Of a DNA stretch of 64,000 nt, positions 44,530 through 53,093 are shown piece after piece (positions within the stretch are counted from its first letter, which is position 1; every line of letters begins with the position of its first letter). Both the position numbers and the translations under genes were made by a program. This DNA is from Corticicoccus populi. Its GTDB lineage: Bacteria > Bacillota > Bacilli > Staphylococcales > Salinicoccaceae. The notes under the pieces were generated by a model. The model was not told where the DNA came from. It saw only the letters and a program-made list of their open reading frames with translations, and ran no database searches. Where the stretch lies: assembly GCF_042686195.1 (NCBI RefSeq), contig NZ_JBHUOQ010000004.1:434001-498000 (forward strand), read 5' to 3'.

Positions 44530-45702
44530 ATGATGAATAGTATCTCTAATTTTAGAACTGCACATAATATTATTTCCGGTATCGGCTCTATTGCTCAAAT
44601 TGAGGTTGAAACACAAAAATTAAAAGCGCAGAGGGCGGTAATTATTACAGATAAAATTATCCTTCAAACTGGTCTGGTGGATAAGGTGTCTGCGCCGCTT
44701 AAAAATGCTGGTGTTCATGTTGATATTATTGATGAAGTAGTTCCGGAACCACCATTTGAAAATATTGAATCTATTTATGAAGAAATTAAGAAAAAAGCAT
44801 ATGATTTATTTATCGGTATCGGCGGCGGCAGCGCATTGGATGTTACAAAAGTACTGGCGGTGATGCCGAAGAATGAAGGGGATATCAGAGAGTACGTTGG
44901 TATAGATCAGATACCGAACCCCGGGGTAAATACTATATTGATTCCAACAACATCGGGAACCGGTTCTGAAGTCACTTTTAATGCTATTTTTACAGATAAG
45001 CGCGATAACGTTAAAAAAGGAATTGTGAGTCCCTATCTTCTTCCCAATATTGCGATTGTAGATCCCATGATGACATTAACTGCACCGCCGTCTGTAACTG
45101 CAGCAACAGGTCTGGATGCTTTAGTCCATGCAATAGAATCATATACTGCGATTAATGCGAATGAACTCACTGACGGTATTGCAAGACATGCAGTACAGCT
45201 TATATCCAAAAGTCTGCGTCAGGCAGTGTTTAACGGTAATAATATCCCGGCAAGAGAAGACATGTCAATGGGCAGTCTGATGGCGGGGATTTCATTGGCG
45301 AATGCAGGAGTGGGCGCAGTTCATGCGCTCGCCTATCCTTTAGGAGGACAGTTTCACATTCCGCATGGTGTAGCTAATGCACTGCTGCTGCCGTATGTAA
45401 TGGAATATAATAAACTTTCTAACTTGGAAAAGTTTGCACAAATAGCAGAGGATATGGGTGAAAATATTGATGGTTTATCATTAAGGGAGGCTGCAGATAG
45501 AGCTGTAAAAGCAATGTCGGATCTGTCAAAAGATATAGGGATTCCATCAACATTAAAAGATGTAGGTGTAAAACAAGAAGATTTGTCACTTTTAGCTGAA
45601 GAGGCAAGTAAGGTGGATCGTCTTTTAAATAACAACCCCCGAAAGTTGAAGAAAGAAGAGATAGAAACCATTTATCAGAATGCTTTTGCAGGTGTGAAAT
45701 AA
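44530..45702 (+). CDS. Iron-containing alcohol dehydrogenase
   Basis: This protein of 390 residues has the group III ADH features: GIGGGSALDVTKVLA for NAD, TTSGTGSEVTF, and metal ligands in GLDALVHAIESY and HALAYPLGGQFHIPHGVAN. Substrates of the family include 1,3-propanediol, lactaldehyde and 4-hydroxybutyrate. Together with the preceding ALDH it could convert a hydroxyaldehyde to alcohol or acid. ATG codons at 44530 and 44533 are both possible. It ends the island; a promoter for the beta-glucoside regulator follows within 20 bases. Confidence 0.9.
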   Translation: MMNSISNFRTAHNIISGIGSIAQIEVETQKLKAQRAVIITDKIILQTGLVDKVSAPLKNAGVHVDIIDEVVPEPPFENIESIYEEIKKKAYDLFIGIGGGSALDVTKVLAVMPKNEGDIREYVGIDQIPNPGVNTILIPTTSGTGSEVTFNAIFTDKRDNVKKGIVSPYLLPNIAIVDPMMTLTAPPSVTAATGLDALVHAIESYTAINANELTDGIARHAVQLISKSLRQAVFNGNNIPAREDMSMGSLMAGISLANAGVGAVHALAYPLGGQFHIPHGVANALLLPYVMEYNKLSNLEKFAQIAEDMGENIDGLSLREAADRAVKAMSDLSKDIGIPSTLKDVGVKQEDLSLLAEEASKVDRLLNNNPRKLKKEEIETIYQNAFAGVK

Positions 45703-45717
45703 TTCGAAGGTTACATG

Positions 45718-45746
45718 TTGACTGTCGAGTATTTTTACAATATAAT
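45718..45746 (+). promoter_or_regulatory. Promoter of the antiterminator gene
   Basis: TTGACT (45718-45723), 17 bases and TATAAT (45741-45746) form a strong sigma-A promoter. Confidence 0.8.
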
Positions 45747-45797
45747 CGGATATTACGTTGCGGATGTATCCGTTATCATATATAATATGGATAAATT

Positions 45798-45885
45798 GGA
45801 TTGTTACTGTTCGGCAGGCAAAACCTGAATGAGTCAATGTGCAAAGGCAACTTTGTGATTTGGTTTATTTGGGTTTTTTATATAT
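45798..45885 (+). promoter_or_regulatory. RAT element and overlapping terminator upstream of the antiterminator gene
   Basis: GGATTGTTACTGTTCGGCAG followed by GCAAAACC (45798-45825) matches the ribonucleic antiterminator of LicT/BglG-type proteins. Its 3' part overlaps a terminator formed by AAAACCTGAATGAGTCA and a later GGTTTATTTGGGTTTT with a T-run near 45871-45880. This implies autoregulation by antitermination. Confidence 0.8.
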
Positions 45886-45899
45886 GAGGTGATTCATAG

Positions 45900-46744
45900 G
45901 TGAAGATAAAGCAGGTATTAAATAATAATGCAGTAATCGCAACGGATAATAATCAGGAAGTTGTTGTCATGGGCAGGGGGGTCTCGCCTTTCAGAAGAAG
46001 CCGGGTCAGATGGTGGATGAAGGGCGGATTGAGAAGACGTTTATTTTAAAGAGCAGGGAGATTGCGGATAAGCTCGTCGAACTGATGCAGGATGTTTCAG
46101 AAGAGTATCTTGATCTGTCTCACAGAATTATTGAAATCGCAAAGAAGAATCTGCCGTATAAGCTGGACGATTATTTGTATGTTGCTTTAACAGATCACTT
46201 AAGTTTTGCGATTTCCCGCCACAATAACGGGATTGATCTTAAAAACCCGCTGCTTTGGGAGATACGGAAGTATTACAGGCAGGAGTTTCAGACTGCCGTA
46301 CAGGCACTGGATATTATAGAAAAAGAAGCGGGTGTACGCCTCCAGGAAGATGAAGCGGCATCTATTGCCCTGCACCTTGTAAACAGCCAGATGTCCGGTG
46401 AGAATATGGAGTCAGCCGTACAGGTCACGCAGATGGTGGATGATATTCTGACGATTGTAAGGTATTATTTTAAGCTTACACTGGATGAACAGTCGGTTAG
46501 TTATGAACGCTTTTTAACACACCTTCCTTTCTTTGCGATCCGTCTGACAAATGAGGAGAAGGAACAGGAACCGCCTGATTTATTTTTATATGAACAGGTG
46601 AAAAATAAATACCAGTCAGCCTATAAATGTGCTGAGAGAATTTCAGACTATATCAATAAGGAACATGACTGGACGATTTCCGAAAACGAAAAAATGTACT
46701 TAACCCTCCATATTCAGCGTGTAACGAGCAGGCAGAGTATGTAG
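45900..46744 (+). pseudogene. BglG/LicT family transcriptional antiterminator, frameshifted in a G-tract
   Basis: GTG 45900 after GAGGTGAT starts VKIKQVLNNNAVIATDNNQE and VVVMGRG, the RNA-binding (CAT) domain of LicT. At the G6 run 45976-45981 the frame is lost. The next frame continues LAFQKKPGQMVDEGRIEKTF and then two PRD domains (SHRIIEIAKKNLPYKL, DEAASIALHLVNSQ; LTNEEKEQ, EKMYLTLHIQRV). Four Gs would give the family sequence MGRGLAF, so two Gs are extra (or one of seven is missing). As read, no intact RNA-binding domain is fused to the PRDs. It may be inactivated, slip-variable or a base-call error. Confidence 0.88.
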
Positions 46745-46765
46745 AATAATTAAATGAAAAAAGTA

Positions 46766-46794
46766 TTGACAGGAAAGCGCATTCATTATAATAT
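46766..46794 (+). promoter_or_regulatory. Promoter of the beta-glucoside PTS gene with possible cre
   Basis: TTGACA (46766-46771) is followed by TAATAT after 17 bases, or TATAAT after 15. GGAAAGCGCATTCA at 46772-46785 matches cre at 12 of 14 positions within the spacer. Confidence 0.6.
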
Positions 46795-46822
46795 GTGAAT
46801 CAATAAATGAATATCGAGAGAT

Positions 46823-46897
46823 AGGAATGTTACCTTTTTGGGCATAACCTGAATGACTTCGGCACATCTTTGTGTTGAAAGTCATTCAGGTTTTTTT
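46823..46897 (+). promoter_or_regulatory. RAT antiterminator and overlapping terminator before the beta-glucoside PTS gene
   Basis: AGGAATGTTACCTTTTTGGG and CATAACCT (46823-46850) form the RAT hairpin. AACCTGAATGACTT (46846-46859) pairs perfectly with AAGTCATTCAGGTT (46879-46892), followed by seven Ts. The two structures exclude each other, the classical LicT/BglG control. Confidence 0.9.
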
Positions 46898-46928
46898 ATT
46901 TTAAAAAACAGGATCAGGAGGAAAGAGG

Positions 46929-48863
46929 ATGAAGTATGAACAATTGGCCAAAGATATTATAGAAAATGTCGGTGGTGAAAAAAACGTTAAAAGTGTTTTT
47001 CATTGTGTTACTCGCTTACGTTTTAAGTTGCACGATGAAAGAAAAGTGAACACAGAAGTACTTGAGTCATTGGAAGGTGTTGTGAGTGTTCGTCAATCCG
47101 GCGGGCAGTATCAGGTAATTGTAGGAAATCATGTGGCGGAAGTATATAAAGAAATTACTAATGTAACAAATCTTAATAATAATGATTCGAAAAATGATTC
47201 GGATGATAATGAAAAGAATATAATGAGTAAGTTAATTGATATTATTTCAGGAATATTTCTTCCTATTCTGGGTATTCTTGCTGCAACTGGTATGATTAAA
47301 GGCTTGAATGCTTTATTATCAGCGATTGGATTATTAGAGGAATCGGATGGAACATATCAGGTGCTCAATATTATTGGAGACGGTTTATTTCATTTTTTCC
47401 CAATCTTTCTCGGCTATACTGCTATTAAAAGATTCGGAGGCACACCATTTTTAGGAATGGCAATCGGAGCCGCGCTTGTATATCCGGGTGTACAGGAAAT
47501 ACTTGATGGTGAGGCTATGTATGTTCTATTTGAAGGAACTGTTTTTGAATCGCCGGTTTATATTACTTTCCTTGGTATTCCAGTGATACTTATGAGTTAT
47601 GCTACATCAGTTATTCCAATTATTATATCTACATTTTTTGCAGCAAAACTTGAAGGATTCTTTAATAGAGTCATACCATCAGTGGTCCGCTCATTTTTAG
47701 TGCCATTTTTCACACTTCTTGTGATTGTGCCAATAACTTTTATGGTAATTGGCCCCATCGCTACGTGGTTAAGTCAAATTCTAGGAGAAGCTGTCCTGAA
47801 TGTGTACGACTTGAATCCAACAATTGCCGGGCTGTTCCTAGGAGGATTCTGGCAGGTGATAGTAATGTTTGGACTTCATTGGGGGATTGTCCCTATCGCT
47901 ATTAATAACTTGGCTACATTTGGAACGGATCCAATACTTGCAATGGTTTTTGCAGCATCATTTGCACAAATTGGCGCAGTTCTTGGAGTGTGGTTAAAAA
48001 CTAATAATAAAAATCTGAAATCTTTAAGTATCCCAGCATTTATTTCAGGTATTTTTGGTGTTACTGAGCCAGCAATTTATGGAATTACTCTACCTAAGAA
48101 AAGACCGTTTTTCTTTAGCTTAATCGGAGCCGGAGCCGGTGGGGCAATTATTGGTTTCTTTGGTGGAGCGGCCTATCTCTTTGGTGGGCTTGGAATATTC
48201 CAGATTCCGGCATTTATCAATCCGGAAGGCATAGATAGAGGATTCTATGGTCAGATTATTTCAATTCCTGTAGCTTTTGTTATTGGTTTTCTTCTTACCT
48301 ATTTCCTAGGTAGAATTAATAAGGAAGAGTCGCCTGTTGAAGAAGAAGAGAGTGTACAATCTGTAAAAGAGACTTTGACAAAAAAGAATATTAAAAATGA
48401 AACAGTATTTAGTCCACTAGAAGGCAGAGTCATCAGCCTTCCTTCTATAGAAGACCCTGCATTTTCCTCAGGCGCACTCGGCCGCGGGGTGGCGATAGAG
48501 CCGTTTACAGGAAAACTTGTGTCACCGGTCAGCGGTGTGGTGACAGTGCTCTTCCCGACATATCATGCGGTCGGTATTAAAACAGACCAGGGTGCAGAAG
48601 TGTTGATGCATATCGGTATGGATACAGTGCAGCTTGAAGGACAGTATTTTACCGGTCATGTGGAACAGGGTCAGCGTGTCGAGCAGGGTCAACTGCTTGT
48701 AGAGTTTGACATTGAGAAAATTAAAGGTGAAGGATACTCACTGGTGACACCTCTGGTGATTACAAATACAGATGACTACGAGGAAATAATTATCGCAGAA
48801 GAAAACGATGTGTCAGAAGAACAGCCGTTGATTATTCTGGAAGCTGAAGTAGAAGATAAATAG
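46929..48863 (+). CDS. PTS beta-glucoside-family EIIBCA
   Basis: This 644-residue protein has the domain order B-C-A. The EIIB phospho-Cys lies in FHCVTRLRFKL near residue 26. The membrane EIIC part (about 105-460) includes IPAFISGIFGVTEPAIYGIT. The EIIA domain (about 495-630) has SPLEGRVISLPSIEDPAFSS and the phospho-His in VLMHIGMDTVQL. It imports and phosphorylates beta-glucosides or related sugars. It is controlled by the RAT/terminator upstream and depends on the antiterminator, whose gene is frameshifted here. Confidence 0.94.
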   Translation: MKYEQLAKDIIENVGGEKNVKSVFHCVTRLRFKLHDERKVNTEVLESLEGVVSVRQSGGQYQVIVGNHVAEVYKEITNVTNLNNNDSKNDSDDNEKNIMSKLIDIISGIFLPILGILAATGMIKGLNALLSAIGLLEESDGTYQVLNIIGDGLFHFFPIFLGYTAIKRFGGTPFLGMAIGAALVYPGVQEILDGEAMYVLFEGTVFESPVYITFLGIPVILMSYATSVIPIIISTFFAAKLEGFFNRVIPSVVRSFLVPFFTLLVIVPITFMVIGPIATWLSQILGEAVLNVYDLNPTIAGLFLGGFWQVIVMFGLHWGIVPIAINNLATFGTDPILAMVFAASFAQIGAVLGVWLKTNNKNLKSLSIPAFISGIFGVTEPAIYGITLPKKRPFFFSLIGAGAGGAIIGFFGGAAYLFGGLGIFQIPAFINPEGIDRGFYGQIISIPVAFVIGFLLTYFLGRINKEESPVEEEESVQSVKETLTKKNIKNETVFSPLEGRVISLPSIEDPAFSSGALGRGVAIEPFTGKLVSPVSGVVTVLFPTYHAVGIKTDQGAEVLMHIGMDTVQLEGQYFTGHVEQGQRVEQGQLLVEFDIEKIKGEGYSLVTPLVITNTDDYEEIIIAEENDVSEEQPLIILEAEVEDK

Positions 48864-48874
48864 TATACTTGTTT

Positions 48875-48910
48875 AAAATCAGTGATTACATTTGTGATCG
48901 CTGATTTTTT
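48875..48910 (+). terminator. Terminator of the beta-glucoside PTS gene
   Basis: AAAATCAGTGAT and GATCGCTGATTTT pair around a short loop, followed by T residues. Confidence 0.8.
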
Positions 48911-49059
48911 CATATTATCAGGAGAGTATGCCTCAAATAATCAATATAAGACTGTTGAATAAAAATATTTCTCATGGATGTCATTAAAGTGTTAAATGGA
49001 ATGTTTTATAAAGCAGAAAAAGTGGAATATATATGTGAATGTTAAAAGGAGTGAATTAA

Positions 49060-49783
49060 ATGAGTAAGCCTTATATTGTCTGTCATATGTCAACTGTCAA
49101 CGTCAATCAACGGAAAAATCAGCGGACCGTTTATGGCAGAGGAAGAACAAAAAATATACAGACCGAGAGCTTATGAATCCATCAACAACAGCTACAACAG
49201 TGATGCGTGGCTCTGCGGCCGTGTGACGATGGAGGAAGGTTTTACAAACTTCCATCAGCCTGAATTAAAAGAGGACTACACAGAATATCCAAGAGAGGAT
49301 TTTGTTGCAGATTCGGATGCGGAGATGTATATCGTATCTGCCGACCCTTCAGGAAAAGTCGGATGGACACAGAATTATGTTGAGTATGCAGGGAGACCGG
49401 ATGCGCATATTATTGAAATTCTGACGGATAAAGTGTCTGATGCGTATGTGTCTTATTTGAGGGAACATAATATTTCCTACATTTTTTCAGGAGAAGAATC
49501 TATAGACTGTACGTCTGCTGCTGAAAAACTGCATGAACTTTTCGGTATTAAGACGTTAATGGTGTCAGGCGGCGGTTATGTGAACTGGTCGTTCCTTCAG
49601 GAAGGCCTGATTGATGAGATGAGTATTGTCATGACACCGATTACGGATGGAAGCACAGAAACAAACACAATCTTTGAACGTGCAGACTATCTGCCTGAGA
49701 TTGACCCTGTGAAATTTGAACTGAAAGATGTTAAACGTCTTGACGGGGATGTTGTCTGGTTGAACTATTTAACAAGAAAATAA
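49060..49783 (+). pseudogene. RibD C-terminal/dihydrofolate-reductase-fold protein, frameshifted by a 7-bp duplication
   Basis: AAAGGAG precedes ATG 49060, which encodes MSKPYIVCHMST. The frame then breaks at a tandem repeat TGTCAAC-TGTCAAC (49088-49101). Removing one copy joins directly to SINGKISGPFMAEEE and restores a reductase-like protein of about 238 residues (LCGRVTMEEG, LMVSGGGYVNWSFLQEGLID, TPITDGS). The family reduces pyrimidine or folate-like substrates; the substrate is unknown here. A TTG at 49076 could start the downstream frame but has no ribosome binding site at a suitable distance. It separates the EII gene from the GH3 gene. Confidence 0.88.
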
Positions 49784-49806
49784 AGCGGTCATAGACTGCG
49801 CTCTGC

Positions 49807-49834
49807 AGCCGATGTCAGCAGGATATCGGCTTTT
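49807..49834 (+). terminator. Terminator after the RibD-like gene
   Basis: AGCCGAT and ATCGGCT pair and are followed by TTTTAG. Confidence 0.65.
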
Positions 49835-49881
49835 AGAGTTGGTTTTTAATAAAGTTAACGTACAATTTGGAGGTTTTATTA

Positions 49882-52116
49882 ATGGAAGACAACAACACGA
49901 TCATTGAAAAATTGTCTTTGGAAGATAAGATTAAAATCGTTACCGGTAAAGAATTCTGGTATACACATCCTTTGGAAAAATTCGGCCTGAAATCAATTCT
50001 TTTGACAGACGGTCCTTCCGGAATCAGAAAGCAGAACGAGGGGGCCGATGCACTTGGTCTGACCGACAGTGTGGAAACAATCGGATTTCCGAGCCTCGCA
50101 TTAATCGCAAGTTCTTTCGATAAGACACTCGCAAATCAATACGGGCGTCTCCTCGGGGACATCGCGAACAGTGAAGGTGTCAACGTTTTACTCGGTCCCG
50201 GAATCAATATTAAACGCAGCCCGCTCGGCGGACGGAATTTTGAATATATGTCAGAAGATCCGCTTGTTGCCGGTGCGCTTGCCTCAGAATATGTAAAGGG
50301 GGTTCAGTCTAAGGGTGTCGGTACCAGTGTGAAGCACTTTGCAGCAAATAACAGGGAGAACCAGCGCTTCACATCAAGTTCAAATGTTGAAGACCGTGCG
50401 CTTCGCGAGATATACCTGTCGGCGTTTGAAAAAGTGGTCAAATCCGCACAGCCGGCAACAGTCATGAGCTCATATAACCTCTTGAACGGTACAGCCGTTT
50501 CTGAAAATAAATGGCTGTTAACAGATGTGTTAAGAAATGAGTGGGGTTTTAAAGGTACAGTGGTTTCCGACTGGTCCGCCGTTAAAAACCGTGTGCCTTC
50601 ACTGAAGGCCGGTCTGAACCTTGAGATGCCGGGTAAAGATGAGTATACGACTGCAGAAATTAAAAAAGCCATCGCGGACGGAGATCTTGAAGAAGGTGTT
50701 TTGGACCAGTCAGTGGACAGAGTGTTGTCATTGATTAAAAATTATCAGAATGAACAGGATACGGGCAGTTATGATAAAGATGAATATCATGAATTCGCAA
50801 GAGAGATTGCCGGTAAGAGTATGATTCTTTTGAAGAATGAAAATGAAACGCTGCCGATTAAACCGGAAGAAAGTATCGGTGTCATCGGTGCGCTCGCTCA
50901 AAATCCGCGGCACCAGGGCGGCGGCTCTTCAAAAGTGAATCCGTATAAGGTAACGACACCGCTCCATGCGCTCCGTCAGGGGATGAACTGTAACTATGCA
51001 GAAGGCTACAAAATTGATGAAATAAATACAGATGAGTCACTGTTCTCAGAAGCAGTTAAAACGGCAGAAAACAATGCGCATGTTGTTCTGTTTCTCGGCT
51101 ATCCGGAAAATTATGAAACAGAAGGTCTGGATAAAGAAAATCTGAATCTGCCTGAGAATCAACGTGCACTGCTTGAAGCGGTTGCGGAAGTTAATCGGAA
51201 TGTGACCGTGGTCCTTCAGAACGGCGGTATTGTTTTGGCGCCGTGGGCAGACAAGGTGTCTGCGATTGTTGAAACCTACCTGCCGGGTGAAGCAGGCGGA
51301 GAAGCACTGGCTGATATTTTAACAGGCAGAGTCAATCCGTCCGGCAGGCTTGCCGAGACAGTACCGAAGAGAATCGAAGATGTACCGTCATATTTAAGTT
51401 TCAATCAAAGTAAGCAGGAAGAAAATTATTATGAAGGCATTTATGTCGGTTACCGTTATTATGATACGAAGAAAATACCGGTACAGTACCCGTTCGGGCA
51501 CGGCCTCAGTTATACGACTTTTGAGTATAATCATTTAAATATCGAACAAAAAGAAGACGTTTTTGAAATCAGCTGTGATGTGAAAAATACCGGCAGTTAT
51601 GACGGAGATGAAGTTGTCCAGCTGTATGTGGGTAATAAAACCAGTGACATCGATATGCCGTCTAAAGAACTCCGTGCATTCGAACGTGTCAGTCTGAAAC
51701 AGGGTGAGACACAAACAGTCACTGTAAAAATACCATTTGACAGCCTGCGCTGGTACAACAGCCGTACACAGAAATGGCAGATTGATGACGGGGAATATGA
51801 AATGTATGTCGGGCGCTCCATTGAAGATATCCGTTTGACACAGGAATTTAAACTGGAGCGAAACCTTGGTACAGAACTTGAATGGATTCATCAGGACACA
51901 TATGTCAGTGAAATCGTTGAGAATCAGGACATGTTTGAAGAGGCACTTCAAAAACATGGTATTGATCAGTTAATCAAAGCAACAAATGATGATGAAGGCC
52001 TTGCGGCATTGTTTGAAAATATGCCGATACGTTCATTGATTATGGTCGGCCTGAAAACAGAGAATCTGAATCGTTTCATAGAAGATGCGAATGAAATCAT
52101 AAAGAATCAGAAGTAA
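49882..52116 (+). CDS. Glycoside hydrolase family 3 beta-glucosidase
   Basis: This protein of 744 residues has the GH3 barrel with LLTDGPSGIRKQ, GVGTSVKHFAANNRENQR, and the nucleophile Asp in GTVVSDWSA. The second domain has GEAGGEALADILTGRVNPSG and PFGHGLSYTTFEY. A fibronectin-III-like C-terminal domain follows (VVQLYVGNKTS, ELRAFERVSLKQGETQTV). There is no signal peptide, so it acts inside the cell. GGAGG lies eight bases before ATG 49882. PTS import usually pairs with a 6-phospho-beta-glucosidase of GH1, so a GH3 enzyme here is a slightly unusual partner and may handle another glucoside. Confidence 0.92.
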   Translation: MEDNNTIIEKLSLEDKIKIVTGKEFWYTHPLEKFGLKSILLTDGPSGIRKQNEGADALGLTDSVETIGFPSLALIASSFDKTLANQYGRLLGDIANSEGVNVLLGPGINIKRSPLGGRNFEYMSEDPLVAGALASEYVKGVQSKGVGTSVKHFAANNRENQRFTSSSNVEDRALREIYLSAFEKVVKSAQPATVMSSYNLLNGTAVSENKWLLTDVLRNEWGFKGTVVSDWSAVKNRVPSLKAGLNLEMPGKDEYTTAEIKKAIADGDLEEGVLDQSVDRVLSLIKNYQNEQDTGSYDKDEYHEFAREIAGKSMILLKNENETLPIKPEESIGVIGALAQNPRHQGGGSSKVNPYKVTTPLHALRQGMNCNYAEGYKIDEINTDESLFSEAVKTAENNAHVVLFLGYPENYETEGLDKENLNLPENQRALLEAVAEVNRNVTVVLQNGGIVLAPWADKVSAIVETYLPGEAGGEALADILTGRVNPSGRLAETVPKRIEDVPSYLSFNQSKQEENYYEGIYVGYRYYDTKKIPVQYPFGHGLSYTTFEYNHLNIEQKEDVFEISCDVKNTGSYDGDEVVQLYVGNKTSDIDMPSKELRAFERVSLKQGETQTVTVKIPFDSLRWYNSRTQKWQIDDGEYEMYVGRSIEDIRLTQEFKLERNLGTELEWIHQDTYVSEIVENQDMFEEALQKHGIDQLIKATNDDEGLAALFENMPIRSLIMVGLKTENLNRFIEDANEIIKNQK

Positions 52117-52133
52117 AAATCAGAACATTAAAG

Positions 52134-52162
52134 AACGCCTCTCCTTAAATGGAGGGGCGTTT
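52134..52162. terminator. Bidirectional terminator between GH3 and PPOX genes
   Basis: AACGCC-T-CTCC and GGAG-G-GGCGTT pair around TTAAAT, with T-rich sequence on the plus strand. Confidence 0.8.
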
Positions 52163-52179
52163 ATATTTCCCGGGGAATA

Positions 52180-52599
52180 TTATAATTTTAATTCCGTTGT
52201 ACTATAATCATCGTCATTCATAATTTTAATCCGGTCCGGTACGATTTTCAGGACGGCTAAATCCGGGTCCTGACTGCTGTCAAAATAGGATTTATCCTGA
52301 GATTTAAACAGCTGGTCAATGGTTTTCTGATCTTCGACAACATGGATGGTCCCGGTAATTTCCAGATAAGCTCTGTTATTGTCTTCGTGGTAACCGAGCA
52401 TAATATGCGTTCGCGGATTTTCTTCAATCTCCTTGAATTTAGGAGTTTCATCACTGGTTTTCGTGTACAAAGTGAAATCATCATTATAAAAAATCATATA
52501 CCTTGCGTTCGGCTGGTTATCATCAACAGTAGACATCACACCGACACGTGATTCATCAAGAATCTCCTTAATTCTATCGAGAATCTTCATTTTATCCAT
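52180..52599 (-). CDS. Pyridoxamine 5'-phosphate oxidase-fold protein (general stress protein 26-like)
   Basis: This 139-residue split-barrel flavin-binding protein has VGVMSTVDDNQPNARYMIFY, TSDETPKFKEIEENPRTHIM and a C-terminal VPDRIKIMNDDD. It resembles general stress protein 26 of Bacillus. GAGGTG lies eight bases before the ATG. A sigma-B-type promoter at 52624-52649 supports a stress role. Substrate unknown. Confidence 0.85.
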   Translation of the reverse strand: MDKMKILDRIKEILDESRVGVMSTVDDNQPNARYMIFYNDDFTLYTKTSDETPKFKEIEENPRTHIMLGYHEDNNRAYLEITGTIHVVEDQKTIDQLFKSQDKSYFDSSQDPDLAVLKIVPDRIKIMNDDDYSTTELKL

Positions 52600-52623
52600 G
52601 GTTTTATCACCTCTAGTATAGAT

Positions 52624-52649
52624 TTACCACGAATTCAAGGCTGTTAAAC
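52624..52649 (-). promoter_or_regulatory. Sigma-B-type promoter of the PPOX gene
   Basis: On the minus strand GTTTAA, a 14-base spacer and TGGTAA fit the sigma-B pattern with one mismatch. The start codon follows at 52599. Confidence 0.55.
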
Positions 52650-52669
52650 TATCTGTAATCCGGCTGCTA

Positions 52670-52850
52670 CTATTTCATTTCGGGACGGGGAAGTTCCAGA
52701 TGTCCACGCAGTGTGTCTGAATCATATTCTGTTCGAACAATATTTCTGTCCTGTAAAATCGGAATCACAAGTTCACTAAAGTCTTTTAAGGCATCAGGAT
52801 GATCCTGGCGGATCAAGAGCATATCCAATGTCTGAAGTCGAGTTGATAGA
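52670..52850 (-). pseudogene. C-terminal remnant of a luciferase-like flavin monooxygenase
   Basis: From TAG at 52672-52670 the minus strand is open upstream and reads LDMLLIRQDHPDALKDFSEL followed by VIPILQDRNIVRTEYDSD and TLRGHLELPRPE. This is the typical end of NtaA/SnaA-type (LLM class) flavin monooxygenases. No start codon with a ribosome binding site and no N-terminal part are visible; the sequence further out to 53010 has no recognisable coding. It is the decayed tail of a deleted gene. Confidence 0.65.
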
Positions 52851-53017
52851 ACAATAACAGTATTTATAAATATCTATCCATCATAGTATCAATGGTATGC
52901 CGTGTTCTCAAATCATTGATTTTTAAAGAGCGACTGCCACTCACATCGTTCAGGCAGTTTTAAGTACAGAATACGTGATTCAGCAGCTGGTTTTCTTTAA
53001 TAAAAACAAAACGGGAT

Positions 53018-53043
53018 GTTTAAAATTTTTCCGGTGATGGAAT
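53018..53043 (+). promoter_or_regulatory. Sigma-B-type promoter of the CurA-like reductase gene
   Basis: GTTTAA, 14 bases and TGGAAT fit the sigma-B pattern with one mismatch, about 50 bases before the TTG start at 53094. Confidence 0.5.
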
Positions 53044-53093
53044 ATGAGTATCAGACAGTTATGATAAATGAATTTTAATAAGGAAGTGTTATT

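Noticed and set aside
46010..46744. Separate gene for the PRD part of the antiterminator
   Set aside because: ATG 46010 has no ribosome binding site and falls inside sequence that matches the normal LicT CAT domain and linker in frame.
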